NCBI GenBank assembly: GCA_030248215.1
Contig: JASANG010002859.1
Coordinates: forward strand, 248,001 to 312,000
Source of the DNA: Enoplolaimus lenunculus
Lineage: Eukaryota; Nematoda; Enoplea; Enoplida; Thoracostomopsidae
DNA: 64,000 nt
Reading direction: 5' to 3'
Made by a program: the position numbers and the translations under genes. Positions 23,075-35,283 of the stretch are shown here, one piece after another; positions within the stretch are counted from its first letter, which is position 1, and each line of letters begins with the position of its first letter. The notes beneath the pieces are model-generated. The model was not told the origin of the DNA and searched no databases. It saw only the letters and a list, made by a program, of their open reading frames with translations.

Positions 23075-26037
23075 CTTTCAACACAACAAGTTTTCGGAAA
23101 TGGCATGTTGAAAGTTTGCCAAGTAATATCGTCATAAAAGATTGGTCGGTGACGGTGCGACCAGCAGCATTTTTGCTTGAATCACCGCCTGCCAGCGGGC
23201 ACTTTTTTTGAAACCTAAATAAACCAGTCGTAGTAGAACTACATGTATTGAGCGAAGCTGGGACATATGTACTTTTAAATCAGTCTAGTGAAGCATTCGA
23301 TACTTATAAAGAATAAATGAATGAGCTTAGTTATTAGCCTACTATTCATTGATCGGTTTTGGAGGTTTATATTCATTCACATTATCGCACCCAAAAACCT
23401 TCGCTCAATAAATAACTATTAAGCGTATGTAAACCAATATATGCTCGATTTTCATTTTCCCAACAATTTCCAGGCTAAGCTTATGATGTATATCATCACT
23501 GTTTTCACAACAGAATCAGAGTATGAATGAAGACCTGCTACTAAATGGTCTTTTATTCATTCCCATTTTTTGATTTGAGGAGGGTTCCAAGTTAAATCTA
23601 CGGGCATTTTAGCGCGGGAGGCGATTTACCCAGGTTCAACCTGACCTTGTGGGCAGTGTTGTACGTTACATACTGCAGTTGCGTTAACTTTCAGTATATG
23701 ATATCCATTTCAGAAATCATTTTAGCGATATTTTTGACACACATGTGCTCGCAGAAGTGGTGTATTCACGATACCTTAAAGACTTTTAGCTGGGTAGAAA
23801 AATTTTAAGGTGAACATTACATAAGGAATAAATGATGACCCCATCACTCTGAAACAAGTGGATGGTGGTATCAACCTTGGGGACAACGAAAAAGAAAAGC
23901 ATAAACTTAAAATTGTTTCCACTAAGCTACTTTAACCTTGGATACACTTTCTGCCACTCAGCGATAGATTTCTTTACCTGCACTTCGACGCAACAGGGCA
24001 TCTACTGGCAGCTGGCGATTTCGCCAGATCAAGCCCTCCGCTCAACGCCTCTGAGCTGTCATCGTACAACACTACGTTCAGCTGTTGAGGCTCATGACTA
24101 ACCCATTCACTGTCTGGTAACTGTTGCGATAGCAGATCAAGCACACACATCTGTTGAGTAATAAAATTATTCCTGTTCCCATGTTTTTTCTTTCATTGTT
24201 ACCAAAATGAAAGTATGGTTATCTTGTGGTTAGGGTTAACGATCAAAACGACATGTTAATCAGCGTAGATGCCACACAGCTGTAGTATCCTTCCAACATT
24301 AGTTACACTAAACTTATACGCATAATAGACAAATTAACATTTCGACCGGATAGACGCACGAGAATAATAACGAAACATACACATCTAATTCTGGCATTTA
24401 CAGGGCCTTAAGGCTTAAAACAGTTGTTTCTTGAAATGGTAACTAGAAAGGTAATAACTGGGAACTGATACGACATTCGGTAGACGGCAACGGAACCGGA
24501 ATTAGTATGGTTTCGGTTGAACTGCTGACAATTTGGTTGTTTGTCTGACAGTGGAAGCCGTCCTGAAACGTTTCCCATTTGATAGATTAGAGCATACCAT
24601 GCATACGTAATAGGTATCACATAACCTTGTTTTTGTACATACAATTTCAATAAAATTAATGTACAGTAATCGACAGTTTTTCAAACACAAATCTCACTGT
24701 CAAGCATACGTGGTAAATAATTTAATAATTATAGTATAATGAATAATTCAAACCACGTAGCAGTTAATATAACCATAGGCGTATACACGAGGGTTTCCTA
24801 CCGCTGTCGTGCCATATTTTCATCTAGCTCATTTTCCCCTTTCCAAGTACCATATTTTCACCCTACCAAATTTCTCACATTCAGAATTTATAGACTCTTC
24901 AACTTAGAAAGAAAATACTACATATTTTTCGAATTTAACCCACGGTAGCACGGCCTAGCTTGAGATTTGTCTAATTTCTTATTGTACGTACTCACCCACC
25001 TTACAACGATTTTAATCAATATGTACACGGCAGGGTTCGGCCGGAATTCCTGTTCCGGCCGGAATTCCTGTTCCGGCCGGAATTACTGCAAAAATTCAAT
25101 TCCTGTTCCTTCCTGCATTCAAAATGCATTTTGTGGCAAGACATTTGGTTATGGTCCCCACCCCACAGAAACTTAATATCTGGCTCTGATTATGGTATCC
25201 CGTATTTCGACATCGGGTTTTACCTTGCACGAAAAAGCAGAAAATATGGCAATGTGGGGGAAATGGCAATGGGAGCAATATGGCATGGTGAAAATATGGC
25301 ACAATACCGCCCTGACACGCCAATTTTGCAAGAATCAGCACAAATTGTGCCAGCGCTAAAATTAGAACTAAATGCATATTTTCCGAAAACCTGAACACTA
25401 CTGTAGTAGTCGACCATTGTTTTTATTTGTGGACAATTTAAAAATCCTCTACGACCCCCGACCCGACCCCATCCGACTTGTATTTATATGAGGGCGGACC
25501 CCTTCCGAAATCAATTCCTGGGTACGCGCCTGAATACCTGAATATAACCCACCTTGTTTTCAACCAAGCGTCTGCGAATTAGCTTTGAACAACAAACATT
25601 GACAGCTCCTCTAATTCGCGCAGTATTATAATCCAAAAATCGGCGGCAATCAATAACAACAAGCTGAAGCGTTTTAAACAAATAAATGACTATTGTAGAA
25701 CGTGTGATATGATTTTGGATAGCGATATTTGCCACCGGACACCGAACGGGCGACGTTAAAATTGTTAAAAAGTACAGCACCACCCTAACGGTAACAGTTA
25801 AAGCATTCCTTCTAGTAAACTTAATATCAAGCCCTTAAATACACGTGATGGTATTTAGCGCAGGCAAAACGCAGAGTACCATACAACAAAACAACGAAAT
25901 ATTCTAAACTAATGAAATATAATACATAGCAACATTTGTTCACAGCCAAAACATACTCTTGACAAACCATCGCCACTTCCAGGTTCACCCTTATCAACCA
26001 TTTCAGCCAATTTCTCCACCTCGATATACTCCCCCAT
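23075..26037 (-). CDS. MAP-kinase phosphatase, N-terminal (rhodanese/CH2) half, DUSP8/16-like
   Basis: Four minus-strand exons with GT-AG introns and matching phases: 26037-25957 (27 codons, ATG), 25663-25553 (37 codons), 24150-23978 (57 codons+2) and 23214-23075 (ends phase 1). The predicted 168 residues match the CH2 domain of dual-specificity MAPK phosphatases. VVIDCRRFLDYN (29-40) corresponds to the family LLIDSRPFVEYN. KLIRRRL (54-60) is the basic kinase-interaction motif. VVLYDDSSEA and, later, FMTILLGKL match DUSP16 VVVYDQSSQDV and FLTVLLGKL. In the family this domain docks p38/JNK and the C-terminal domain dephosphorylates them. Here I find no catalytic HCxAGxSRS exon anywhere to the left edge, so the gene either continues beyond the window or lacks that domain. 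A non-homologous Ser/Ala/Cys-rich insert separates the two CH2 blocks. The start context is fair and no upstream in-frame coding is needed. Identity to family high; extent uncertain. Confidence 0.85.
23221..23420. repeat. Family H repeat, short copy beside a phosphatase exon
   Basis: Starts AAACCAGTCGTAGTAGAACT seven bases from the exon edge at 23214, so the repeat supplies the pyrimidine-rich part of that exon's acceptor on the minus strand. Confidence 0.75.
25035..25085. repeat. Short tandem CCGGCCGGAATT repeat
   Basis: Three GGCCGGAATTCCTGTTCC-type units, followed by AAAAATTCAATTCCTG. A related piece at 45528-45610. Confidence 0.7.
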
Positions 26038-29000
26038 CGCAAACACGTCTCGCAGACCCTCGGATGAGGGTTCGCAGGAGAAATTGCTAGAGGATTTGCA
26101 ACACTAAAACCAATACACAAACACTAAAACCCAAATGCATTATAAAAACACTTATTGATTATGATACATATGAACGAAATCAATGCTCGTAAGCCAGGAT
26201 GGCAACAAAAGTTCGGATCAGATTCGGCAAATTTGCGGTTCGGATTCGGTTTCGGTTGTGGAAAAGCCGAAATGAACAGTGTTCGGCATAAAATTTTTAT
26301 ATAAATATGTTCTAACATATATAAATAAATATTTTTGTTTTAGGTCATCAATCTCAGAACCTGATATCGGTCACGAAATAGCTGCGTTTGCGAAAAACGT
26401 TGATGTACTCGAATAATACATGTTACTCATTTTGCAGGTCGAAAAGCAATGTTCTAATTTTATTACGTTTGTATTCTGAAATAAATTATCGACAGATATA
26501 TCTGACATTTGCAAAATGCAAGGTTTGCATTCAGATTCGGCAACTGAGCAATAAAATCGGATTTGGTCAAATCTTGGATTCTGTGCCACCGCTCCGTAAA
26601 CAGGGTGGTTGGAACAAAGTACCTGCAATGCACATGTATGGCAGCGTTTTGTTTTTACATATATTTACAATGCCCATATACCGACAAGAGTTGTAGACAC
26701 TAGAACATCATAACTGACTAGTTGGAGCAGGAGCAACCGAAAAACTATTGTGGCGAAAACAAAACCGAAAAGTAAAAATGTTACCGGATTTTCTGTGGAA
26801 ACTGGATAGTGAAAAAACCACGATTTCTCTGTCGAAACCAGAATTCCGGTTGCACTAAGCTGATCAGTGTATTCAGAACGTACGTACGGTACGATATAAT
26901 ATAATAACATACACATGACGATTTGGACTGAGTACTAAGCACAGACAAAAACAACGAGAATTTTGGTACCAATGGCTGGGTTTCTGAAACACTAGTTTCA
27001 TAAATATATAGTTGATATATAATAAATTTTGTTACAACTTTTGACAGTAGGTTTCTAGAAACCTAGCCAGTAGCCAATATTTCATAGATAAATAAATACA
27101 TACGTAAGGCAAGCACACAACATGAAGTCCAATGATTTAATCACTGTAAAACTCGTAGAAACAAATCAATGTAAACATATAACATACTTTTTGAAATAAG
27201 TGTGCGAATATTACAACTTCGGCAAAATATAATTGGTTATATCGCTTTACAGGGCATATCGAAGGCAAACAAATTTATATTTAATGGATGTTGCATTAGC
27301 TAAAATATTAAAATACTTAACATTTTAGTGAAATGGCAACTTAGCGATGTTTATGCTATTTATACAGTGCATTGTTTGTTATGTAACATGTTTCCCTGCA
27401 GTATATAGGCGTGGGGATCTGTCGATATATGCATAGAGTCCAATTTGTATGTGGATTTAATGGGCAATGGTTACGGTACTAATTTAAGGCGACGCACCGG
27501 AACCCAAAACGTTTTCCAAACATGAAGCTAGAAAAGCAGGTGAGAAGGAAAATGCTACCGACTATTAGGATATAAAGCGGAACTAGATTATACCGTAATC
27601 GGAACAGCGAAATTATAATGGAATCAGAATCGGCATAACAAATTTAGTGACTATACGACTAGTTGATCAGGGTGGCAACAAAGGTTTCGATTCAGATTTA
27701 GCTAAAAATGTGTTTCAGATTCCGATTCGGTTGCGAACAAGATCTAAAAACCGAATCAAACAAGTTTTTTCGTTTTTAAACAATAAAAATTCTAATATAC
27801 CGGATTCCATAGCCAGGTAGCAAATTCTTACAGGAATCGGAACAGAATGTAAGCGGACATATAAGTAAATTTACGAAGTTTAAAAACTTGAGTCGAGCAA
27901 TAGATTATGCCCATTGAATTAGAAGTGTATAACTGTCAGCGTTAGCTTGAATTATTCGTTTTCACTTCAGTGTATCAAACCTCGAACTTCTTCACTTGCC
28001 CAAAAATGCAATTGCAGCAAAACATCACAGACACTCACTTGAAAGAAGCATTGAAACCACCACTGTAAATATCTGGTATTTGGTTAAAAGCAAATACCGG
28101 AACCGGCATGGATATTGGTTTTTTCCGGATATTAAACCAGCACCCAGATGTATACACATTCCAACATGCTTGCAATACAATATTCAAATACGGCCAGTGT
28201 AAAAACCAAAAAAAGGAAGAATTTTTTAACAATTTTCTCAACCTGACACTACAAATCAACAGTTGATGGCATCCTGGAAATGACGTCATTTCAATCAAGA
28301 CAAAATAAAATATCAATGATTCTACAAATCTGATTTATATAAATCAAAGTCATACAGAGTGCAATAAATGAACCTCTATAAAAATTCAGTTTGCGATTAT
28401 CTGACACTGACAAAAATATTTTTAAAAACTCGTTTTCTTTCCTTCAAAATTTTGATGTTCGAATGTTCTAGGAAAAAATGACGTTTGTCCTGAGACTAGT
28501 TATGTGATTAATATAGAATAAAAGCTGTCCCTAGTTCACTTTTCCAAAAGGTTTTCAAAACGAAAAAACACATATAGGTAGAAGTCTGCTGAATTAAGTT
28601 ATAAAATATTTTCTACTGATTCGGTTCTAAGTTTCCGGCCCATCAGTTTTTCGTTTTTAAGGTTTGGCTGGCTGGTTTTACAAAAGGCCTAGTATTTTGC
28701 TGTTGTTCTGCACTCAAATCTGCCACCCATGTTTAGTTTGAGAGACCGCTTTGGCGTGGATTCTAACAAAGTAACTTAAATGGTTTAGAACAATTTTTTC
28801 TCATGCGTTAAACTTAATATGTTTTGGTTATTCGGTGACCCTCACAACAGGTTTCCCTCAACGTAAACTATTTTATGTTAAAAGTCGATTATTGACTACG
28901 CAGTGGCAATTGGAAAAGTAAAGTGAAACAGAAGACGCGCCTTACACAAACTTCGGGTTGTCACACCTTTAAGCGGGCAACCGACTTAGAATTTGTTGTA

Positions 29001-29703
29001 AAGCCAAACATTTGAACACCAAACCAGTTGCGTTTGGAGCATTGATTATTTCACTGCAAAATCAAGACTAGAAACTGTAAATTGGTGCAGTTTCCGCCAG
29101 GATTCACTAAACTGGCAAGTTAAAAACTTATCGAAAACCGCAGATTTCAATCAAATCTGGACTTAACTCAAAATGAGAGTTAAAACATGTCTCTTCAACT
29201 GTGCCATTATTTTCGTTTTCAAGATTTCCTGCAGAAGAAATTAAGTAGCTAGGTGTATAAGAACATTATCATTTGTTAAATCACATTAAAGATTAATAAG
29301 ACTTATAAATCAGCAACGCATGATATACCATCAATATCCTATTTAAATGGACAGCGAAACACCGCTCGATGTAATGACCACTGACCACTTCTGTATATAT
29401 ACCTTTTTTATCGTTATTTTTTGTAAGCACACGCTCACCGGCACGTAGTTTTCGGTTTTTTTATATCATCTGATAAGCGAAATAGAACAGGTTCTGTCTG
29501 TATACGTTGTTTGAACCACAGATTAACTTGCTGATCGTTTTTTGTTTTTGGTAGTGATTTTCTGCAAACCTTCACCTCATTTTAACGGCAGCGATGAGAA
29601 TTATTTAAAGTCCCGACAATTCTATTTACGTATTTGTTTAGGCGTGTCAGCCTTGGTAGGAACTGGGACTTCAAACCTGTTAATTAAGCAGTTGGAAAGG
29701 GTT
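26038..29703. other. Divergent intergenic region between phosphatase and RAB21
   Basis: 3.8 kb between two head-to-head starts. Holds TTCGGATTCGG-type fragments (26196, 27665), a family M element and D-like scraps near 26760 and 28080. No CpG-rich core promoter is evident. Confidence 0.5.
26973..27068. mobile_element. Small TIR element, family M
   Basis: GGCTGGGTTTCTGAAACAC to GTTTCTAGAAACCTAGCC, about 96 bp. Confidence 0.6.
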
Positions 29704-29768
29704 ACCGGTGGTTTCGAACTATAGAATTGCGTGTCAGGCAGACGCTTTTATCAGTGCGCCACGAGTCC
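29704..29768 (-). tRNA. tRNA-like sequence (degenerate, Val-type loop)
   Basis: On the minus strand an A-box-like TGGCGCACTGATAAAAGCG, the loop CTGACAC (would be anticodon GAC) and a B-box-like AGTTCGAAACC are correctly spaced, but the acceptor and anticodon stems are poorly paired. More likely a tRNA pseudogene or SINE head than a working gene. It sits 108 bp upstream of the RAB21 start, on the opposite strand. Confidence 0.45.
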
Positions 29769-29875
29769 GCCTGTCCAACTGCTTTTATCGTCGACTACAT
29801 TATTAAGGTTATTTTGTATTTTTATCATATTAAAGCTCGATGTATACATCGTCCGCCGAGCCGTAGGTATCCGAA

Positions 29876-32586
29876 ATGTCAGCTTCAGCTTGTGCTACTA
29901 CACATGTGCATAAATTCAAGGTTGTGTTGCTCGGTGAAGGCGCAGTGGGTAAAACGTCGATTGTATTAAGATACGTTGAAAATAAATTTAACCCTAAACA
30001 TATTTCTACTTTACAGGTAAGTGTTTCTTTAAGTACAATACGTATTCTTTATTATGTATGTGTGTAATATTGGTTTATGATTTTTGCTGAGTCGAGTATA
30101 CATTTGAAGGTTAACATCATTGACTAATATTATGTTCGCTTTCTACTAATCGGTGGGAGCACGAAGCTAGCGAACTCAAACATTTCACCGAAGTTGTTTG
30201 AAATAGCCATTTATTTAGTGAACTGTGTACTGCAGGTGAAAAGTGGTGACAAATCCTGAAAAAGGCGATATCCTATGGTTTTGTCATTTAAACTGTTTAA
30301 AATAAATTTTTCGGTATGAATTTTTTCACTGTCCAGTTCCGTAATTGCGCTTAAAATTTTGTCCAAATAGCTGCTACTTAGTAAATTTGTTATTTAGGCA
30401 TCCTTTTTGTTGAAGAAATTGAATATCCGCAGTGAAAGAGTTGAGCTTCAACTCTGGGTATGTATCTAGTGTATAGCATATTGTATTTTAGCATCTGTCG
30501 TATATATTATTTTAGCAGGTTTGCAGGTGTCCATGGCTGTTAGAGAGATTTCAAAGCTGGAATATGTTTGTTTCAGGAAGATAGCCCTGTTTCAGGTTTT
30601 AATTGAGATCGATTTTTCAGCTTTTTATGAGTGAATATTCAAATTATTTACTTTTTTGATCAACTAAACATTTTGTTACGAATTTTTGGCCGTACATATT
30701 GTTTTTCTAAAATAGTTTTACTTCATGCAACTGATTTTAGGATACTGCGGGTCAAGAAAGATTTCATGCCCTTGGACCAATATATTATCGTGGCAGCCAC
30801 GGCGCTTTTCTCGTGTACGATATTACCGATGCTGATTCTTTTATAAGGGTATGTACGTTTTAGTTTTCAACCCTCTTTAGCCTTAGTTTATGACTGTGAT
30901 ATTTTGACCCATATAAGTAGCGCGCTTCGCATTAATTGATTTCGCCATATTTTTAGATTCGCATGCGTAATTAATAAATATGGCTCGGTTTCCCTAGATA
31001 TCGACGCAGCTAACTAAAGTGTTACGTTTATTTTTCTCGAGCACTGATAGACGATCTTGGTTTTGGTCTCAGCAAGTCGATATGGCTGGTCTCGGTTTTG
31101 CTTTTTCACTGGTGAAAAAGCGATAAGTAATCATAAAAATTTTCTTTGGATCGCAGCTTTGTCCCGGTAGTACTTGCGCATTTCGCCCACCAACACAGAC
31201 ACGAGGAGCACCGATACCTGGTTATACAGCAATTTGAGCAACAGAATGACCCTCCTTTTACCCAAAATTCTACTTTGTGAAAGGAAACAAAGCACTTTGG
31301 TTCTATTGTGACAAAGCACAAATAGTTGTACTTTCGCGTTTAAATCATTTAATGCATTGTGTAAAAATTATGGGTCATCATCCACATTTTTAACGTCCAC
31401 GCTATGTTAAAAAATTCTCCAGTCTATTCTGTTTGCCCGGGATCAAAACAAACACTATAGCTTTGAATTAGGGTTGTACTGAGGGTGTTTTGAGACAGCG
31501 GGATTTGTCCCGAGTCTGTTCCAAGGGAAGGGGACAGTAGCCAGGTGAAAAATAAAGTATAAATATAAAGTTTGGCGGCGATTGATTGGTCTAATTGTAT
31601 GAAACCGCAATTCAGAGCAGATAGAAATATTCAAAACTTTTGTTAAATAATCTTATTTTATTTTTAGCATCGGTTAAAAATTGACCGAGACCGAGACCAA
31701 AAGTGTCGGTCTCGGTAGGTTGGGTCTTGGTTTCGGCCTCGCTTTTTCGACCGAGACCGCCCATTCCTGTTCGCGAGACATTTTGTTCAGTAATGAAAAA
31801 CATATTAGTCGCTTATTATTATTATTATTATTATTATTTTCGAATTTAGGTAAAGAAATGGGTAACCGAATTGCGACGAATGCTCAGCGACGATATAGTG
31901 CTAGTTATTGCAGGCAATAAACTTGATTTAGCCAAAGATCGTGCTGTGTCAAAACCTGATGCTCAACAGTACGCCAGTGATGTTTCTGCGATACACGTGG
32001 AAACATCGGCGAAAACCGGGGAAGGTTTAGATGCTGCTTTTCTCGAACTGACAAAAAGTAAGCAATCTATTTATTTACGTTATGATCGTCATCAGACAAT
32101 TTAGACTCGCAACGTATCTAAATAAATACGTGCCTGGAATCGGCTTTCTAATTTTTGGGTGAAAATACACAGAATAGCGGAATATCGTTATCCGGATGCA
32201 ACTGTAATAATGGCGGTACTTAAAAATGTTATGAACCGAAACGGAACATATTGAGAGAAATCAGTACGTCGGTTTCACGAATATTTTTCTGTATGATAAT
32301 AAATTTTGTTGAAAACCGGACTTGCTTAACGTGCCATAGTTCTTAGATTAAAATGATTGAATTTGTGGATTTGATTTTGAGAAATATATTAACGTTCACA
32401 CTCTTCCAAGGGATGTTGGAAAAAAGGAAAACAGAATCAAACGCTGCCGAACAGTTGCTCTCGAACTCAAATGATGGACATTCCGGAAGATCTACTGGAA
32501 ATACCCTTGTTTTGGCAGCAGATGACACTTCTGATGAGTTAGCTACTCCTTCCAATACACCTAAAAGAAAGAATTTATGCTGTTGA
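29876..32586 (+). CDS. RAB21: Ras-related small GTPase Rab21
   Basis: Complete five-exon gene with GT-AG introns and consistent phases: 29876-30016, 30398-30457, 30741-30848, 31850-32057 and 32411-32586. The 230-residue product is close to the usual Rab21 length. The P-loop GEGAVGKTS is at 20-28. Switch I is followed by STLQASFL, typical of Rab21. The switch II motif WDTAGQE (67-73) is split by intron 2 and retains the catalytic Gln72. [12 protein letters not shown] follows. The guanine-specificity motifs are NKLD (126-129) and ETSAK (154-158). The C-terminal KNLCC carries two cysteines for geranylgeranylation. Known Rab21 proteins act on early endosomes in endocytic traffic and integrin recycling. 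The ATG has A at -3, with a tRNA-like sequence about 110 bp upstream. It stands head-to-head with the phosphatase gene. All key residues are present, so it should be functional. Confidence 0.97.
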
Positions 32587-32729
32587 TTATCTGGACATCT
32601 GTACTTGAGTTACAGGAGCTTGATGAAAACATTTCGCTTGATTTTAATTACATGGTGCATCGGTACGGCTCGCTTGTTGTTGTTGTTGTGCTACTTCAAG
32701 CGCTGTTACTGCATCAGTGAGTATCTGTA

Positions 32730-32925
32730 GCCGGCCGTGTTCTCAACTGTGTGTAGCACCTATTGTCAGTAGTAATAAGTCTTTCGCACAGCAGTAGAGA
32801 AGATCAAACGCTAAAAGTTTGCTCAGCTTTGAAGCGAAGCATTCACTAAATCTAAAGTTACAGTACCTAGTACCTATGTGTAATTGGTGATTGGTGCTAT
32901 ACATATTTGAAAATACGGGCTCTGG
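32730..32925. mobile_element. TIR element, family G, just 3' of RAB21
   Basis: CGTGTTCTCAACTGTGTGTA to ATATTTGAAAATACGGGCTC, about 150 bp after the RAB21 stop, possibly within its 3' UTR. Confidence 0.7.
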
Positions 32926-33212
32926 TATAATGACGCAATTTAATTTATATATACGTAGTTTATTTTTACATATGACGCGAAACTGTGATCGAGTGAACAT
33001 AGTAGATTGCAGTCGAATCTTAATAAGATTAATGTATCCTTCGAGCCATCAAACTAAAGGTTTTAAGTTTTACGAGTGTATAAATGAAACTTGAAATGCT
33101 TTAATTTAGCTTGAAGTTTCAACCACCACATAAAACTTGCGAATTGAATTCTCTTTAGTAGTGTACTAGAAATTGTTCCATGACCTATAATGTGATAACA
33201 GGTGATGTGTAA

Positions 33213-33218
33213 AATAAA
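33213..33218 (+). promoter_or_regulatory. Possible RAB21 polyadenylation signal
   Basis: AATAAA 627 bp after the RAB21 stop on the sense strand. A second AATAAA lies at 33452-33457, directly before a hAT-like MITE. Which is used cannot be told from sequence. The first would put the G-family MITE (32730-32925) inside the 3' UTR. Confidence 0.35.
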
Positions 33219-33465
33219 ATTCGATTTCAAACTTGGTTGCCATTGTAATTTTTGTATAAACTACATTATTCTTGTGTTCATAATTCTATAGCTTGATAGT
33301 AAAACATTCCTTTTACATTTTGGAGTGTTTCTTTTTATTTATGAGCAATATACAGTGCTTCAAAGAAAAGTTTTGTTATTTTGTATAGTTTGTTAAAAAT
33401 AATGGGTTTGTTACTGAGTTTGCTTTCCGTTTGATATGCTCAAAATTCAACAATAAAGACAATAG

Positions 33466-33598
33466 TGCCCATGTATAGAACAGGGCCAGATCGTTTTCCT
33501 CAGGGGCTATAATAGAGTCAGTTTAAGCTTTGGACTAATTTGCTTAGGCTTAGGACTATGTTTATACTACAGTTCCGGGCCTGTTCTATACATCGGCC
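33466..33598. mobile_element. hAT-like MITE, family B, 3' of RAB21
   Basis: Identical 8-bp flanks GACAATAG. Ends GCCCATGTATAGAACAGGG and CCTGTTCTATACATCGGCC. It inserted 8 bp after a potential AATAAA polyadenylation signal. Confidence 0.85.
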
Positions 33599-34548
33599 GA
33601 CAATAGTGTGCTTTACGTCTTATCCCTGTTAGTAGTTCAATATTGTTTAATATTAAGGTCTAAAACAGAGCCCCTAAACGTATACGCTTAATGAGTTTAG
33701 AATAAAGATGAGCACCGCGTATCCGGATATGTATCTGGATATCCGAAATATACCTTAACCAATTCGCATCGCGAGATACGTAATGAGCGTCATTTTAAAT
33801 TCTGAGCGATCTTGATTTAATAAGACGCCAAGCCTAACTGAGTGTGATGCTAATTAGTAAAAGGCTAGCTTGCAAATCTGGCAATCCGTGAAGGGCGCAT
33901 TTGAATTTCCAAGACAGAACCCATGAGCTCATAACTTTTGAATTCAAACTGCCCACGCTAAACGATTTCCTTATCACACCAAAACAGACCAAAAGTAGTT
34001 TATCAGCGATTCTAGCTGTCTGAATAAAGAACAGCTTAGTGTGGGGTTGGGGTGACACCTCCATACTGCTTAGTGTTCTTTCAAAATGTGGAAGGTTCGA
34101 TGAAGCCGCAGCCTTCCCCTGAGAGAAAAGGCACAAATTGATTTAAAAAGTTTGGATGTTGCAGAAAACGTTTCCTCCATTTGTGTCGTGAAATTAATAG
34201 TAGTAGGTGTGCTAATCCAGTCATCAAACGCAAAAAAATGACGCAATTCAACTCAGTGCGTCGCTTTTATACGATATACCTGAAAAAATATAGATGCCAG
34301 GTACCTTTTCGGTTCCGCAATAGTCCATACGATCATAAAAAGTGAAAGTATATTCAAGTCTTAAAACGGGTCCTGAATATTTGGACTAATATTACTTTAA
34401 AAATCTAGCAACCAAAACATATTCCTAAGTTTAAGCCAGCTCTGCATAATACACACAAGTCTAAAACAATGCTTAGCGTAAGCTCAAGCGAAAAATAGTC
34501 TAAAATTAAGCCTTGTCTATTTCCGTCTAGTAAGAAGGCGGGCAATAG

Positions 34549-34802
34549 CGGATCCAAAGCTTGACGGGCGGGCGTACGGCCCCATTTGAAATTTTTTCTG
34601 ATTACAACTTTTCCCTCAGAAATTTTTTCTTGTGATAAAATGACGTGGTCTCTAGTCTCTAACTTGCAATTGTCCTCAATCAGAAAGTTATTTGGTACCA
34701 AAATGGTTAAATCCCTACCTTACAATTTTGCCTCATCGGAAAAATTTTGGAGAAAAATTGCGTTTCAAAACATTTACAAGCTTACCCCGTGAGAAATTTC
34801 TT
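34549..34802. repeat. Family L repeat, degenerate
   Basis: GCGGATCCAAAGCTTGACGG at the left, CTACCTTACAATTTTG inside, TTTCTTGATCCGCCGG at the right. Confidence 0.5.
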
Positions 34803-35167
34803 GATCCGCCGGTAAAAGCAGGGCACCACTAAAAGTAACATGGACTGATGTTTGAACGATTTAGAGTAAGTATATTTTAAAGTGGTTCTTCTTCTTGGAA
34901 CGTAAAACGACTCAAGTATACATTCGATAGAATCTCTGTTGCAGTGGTTCAATCAGACGGAGACAAATCAACTCAATCTCAGGTGGCCAACCAAGTATTT
35001 ATTAGTCAGTAGCAATCTTCTAAACCGAATACCCAGCATTATTGAAGTAGTTGCGTAATAAATAACTATTTTTAGAATTGTACGTTTTACGCTCATAGCA
35101 ATCAGTTTTTGGTCAGAGTATACTTCCCTTAGAGCAACAAGTTAAAGCAAGTGCTTGAGAAACGAAA

Positions 35168-35283
35168 CAGGGCCGTAACAGTAGTATAAGCATATTCCTA
35201 AGTCTAAGCAGAAAAATTAGTGTAAAGCTTAAACTTACTCCATTGCAGTGCCGCACCGAAACGTTCCGCCCTGATCAGGGCCG
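35168..35283. mobile_element. Family B MITE, decayed
   Basis: CAGGGCCGTAACAGTAGTAT on the left and CCGCCCTGATCAGGGCC on the right. The outermost end bases are lost. One TAAGTCTAAGC block inside. Confidence 0.55.
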
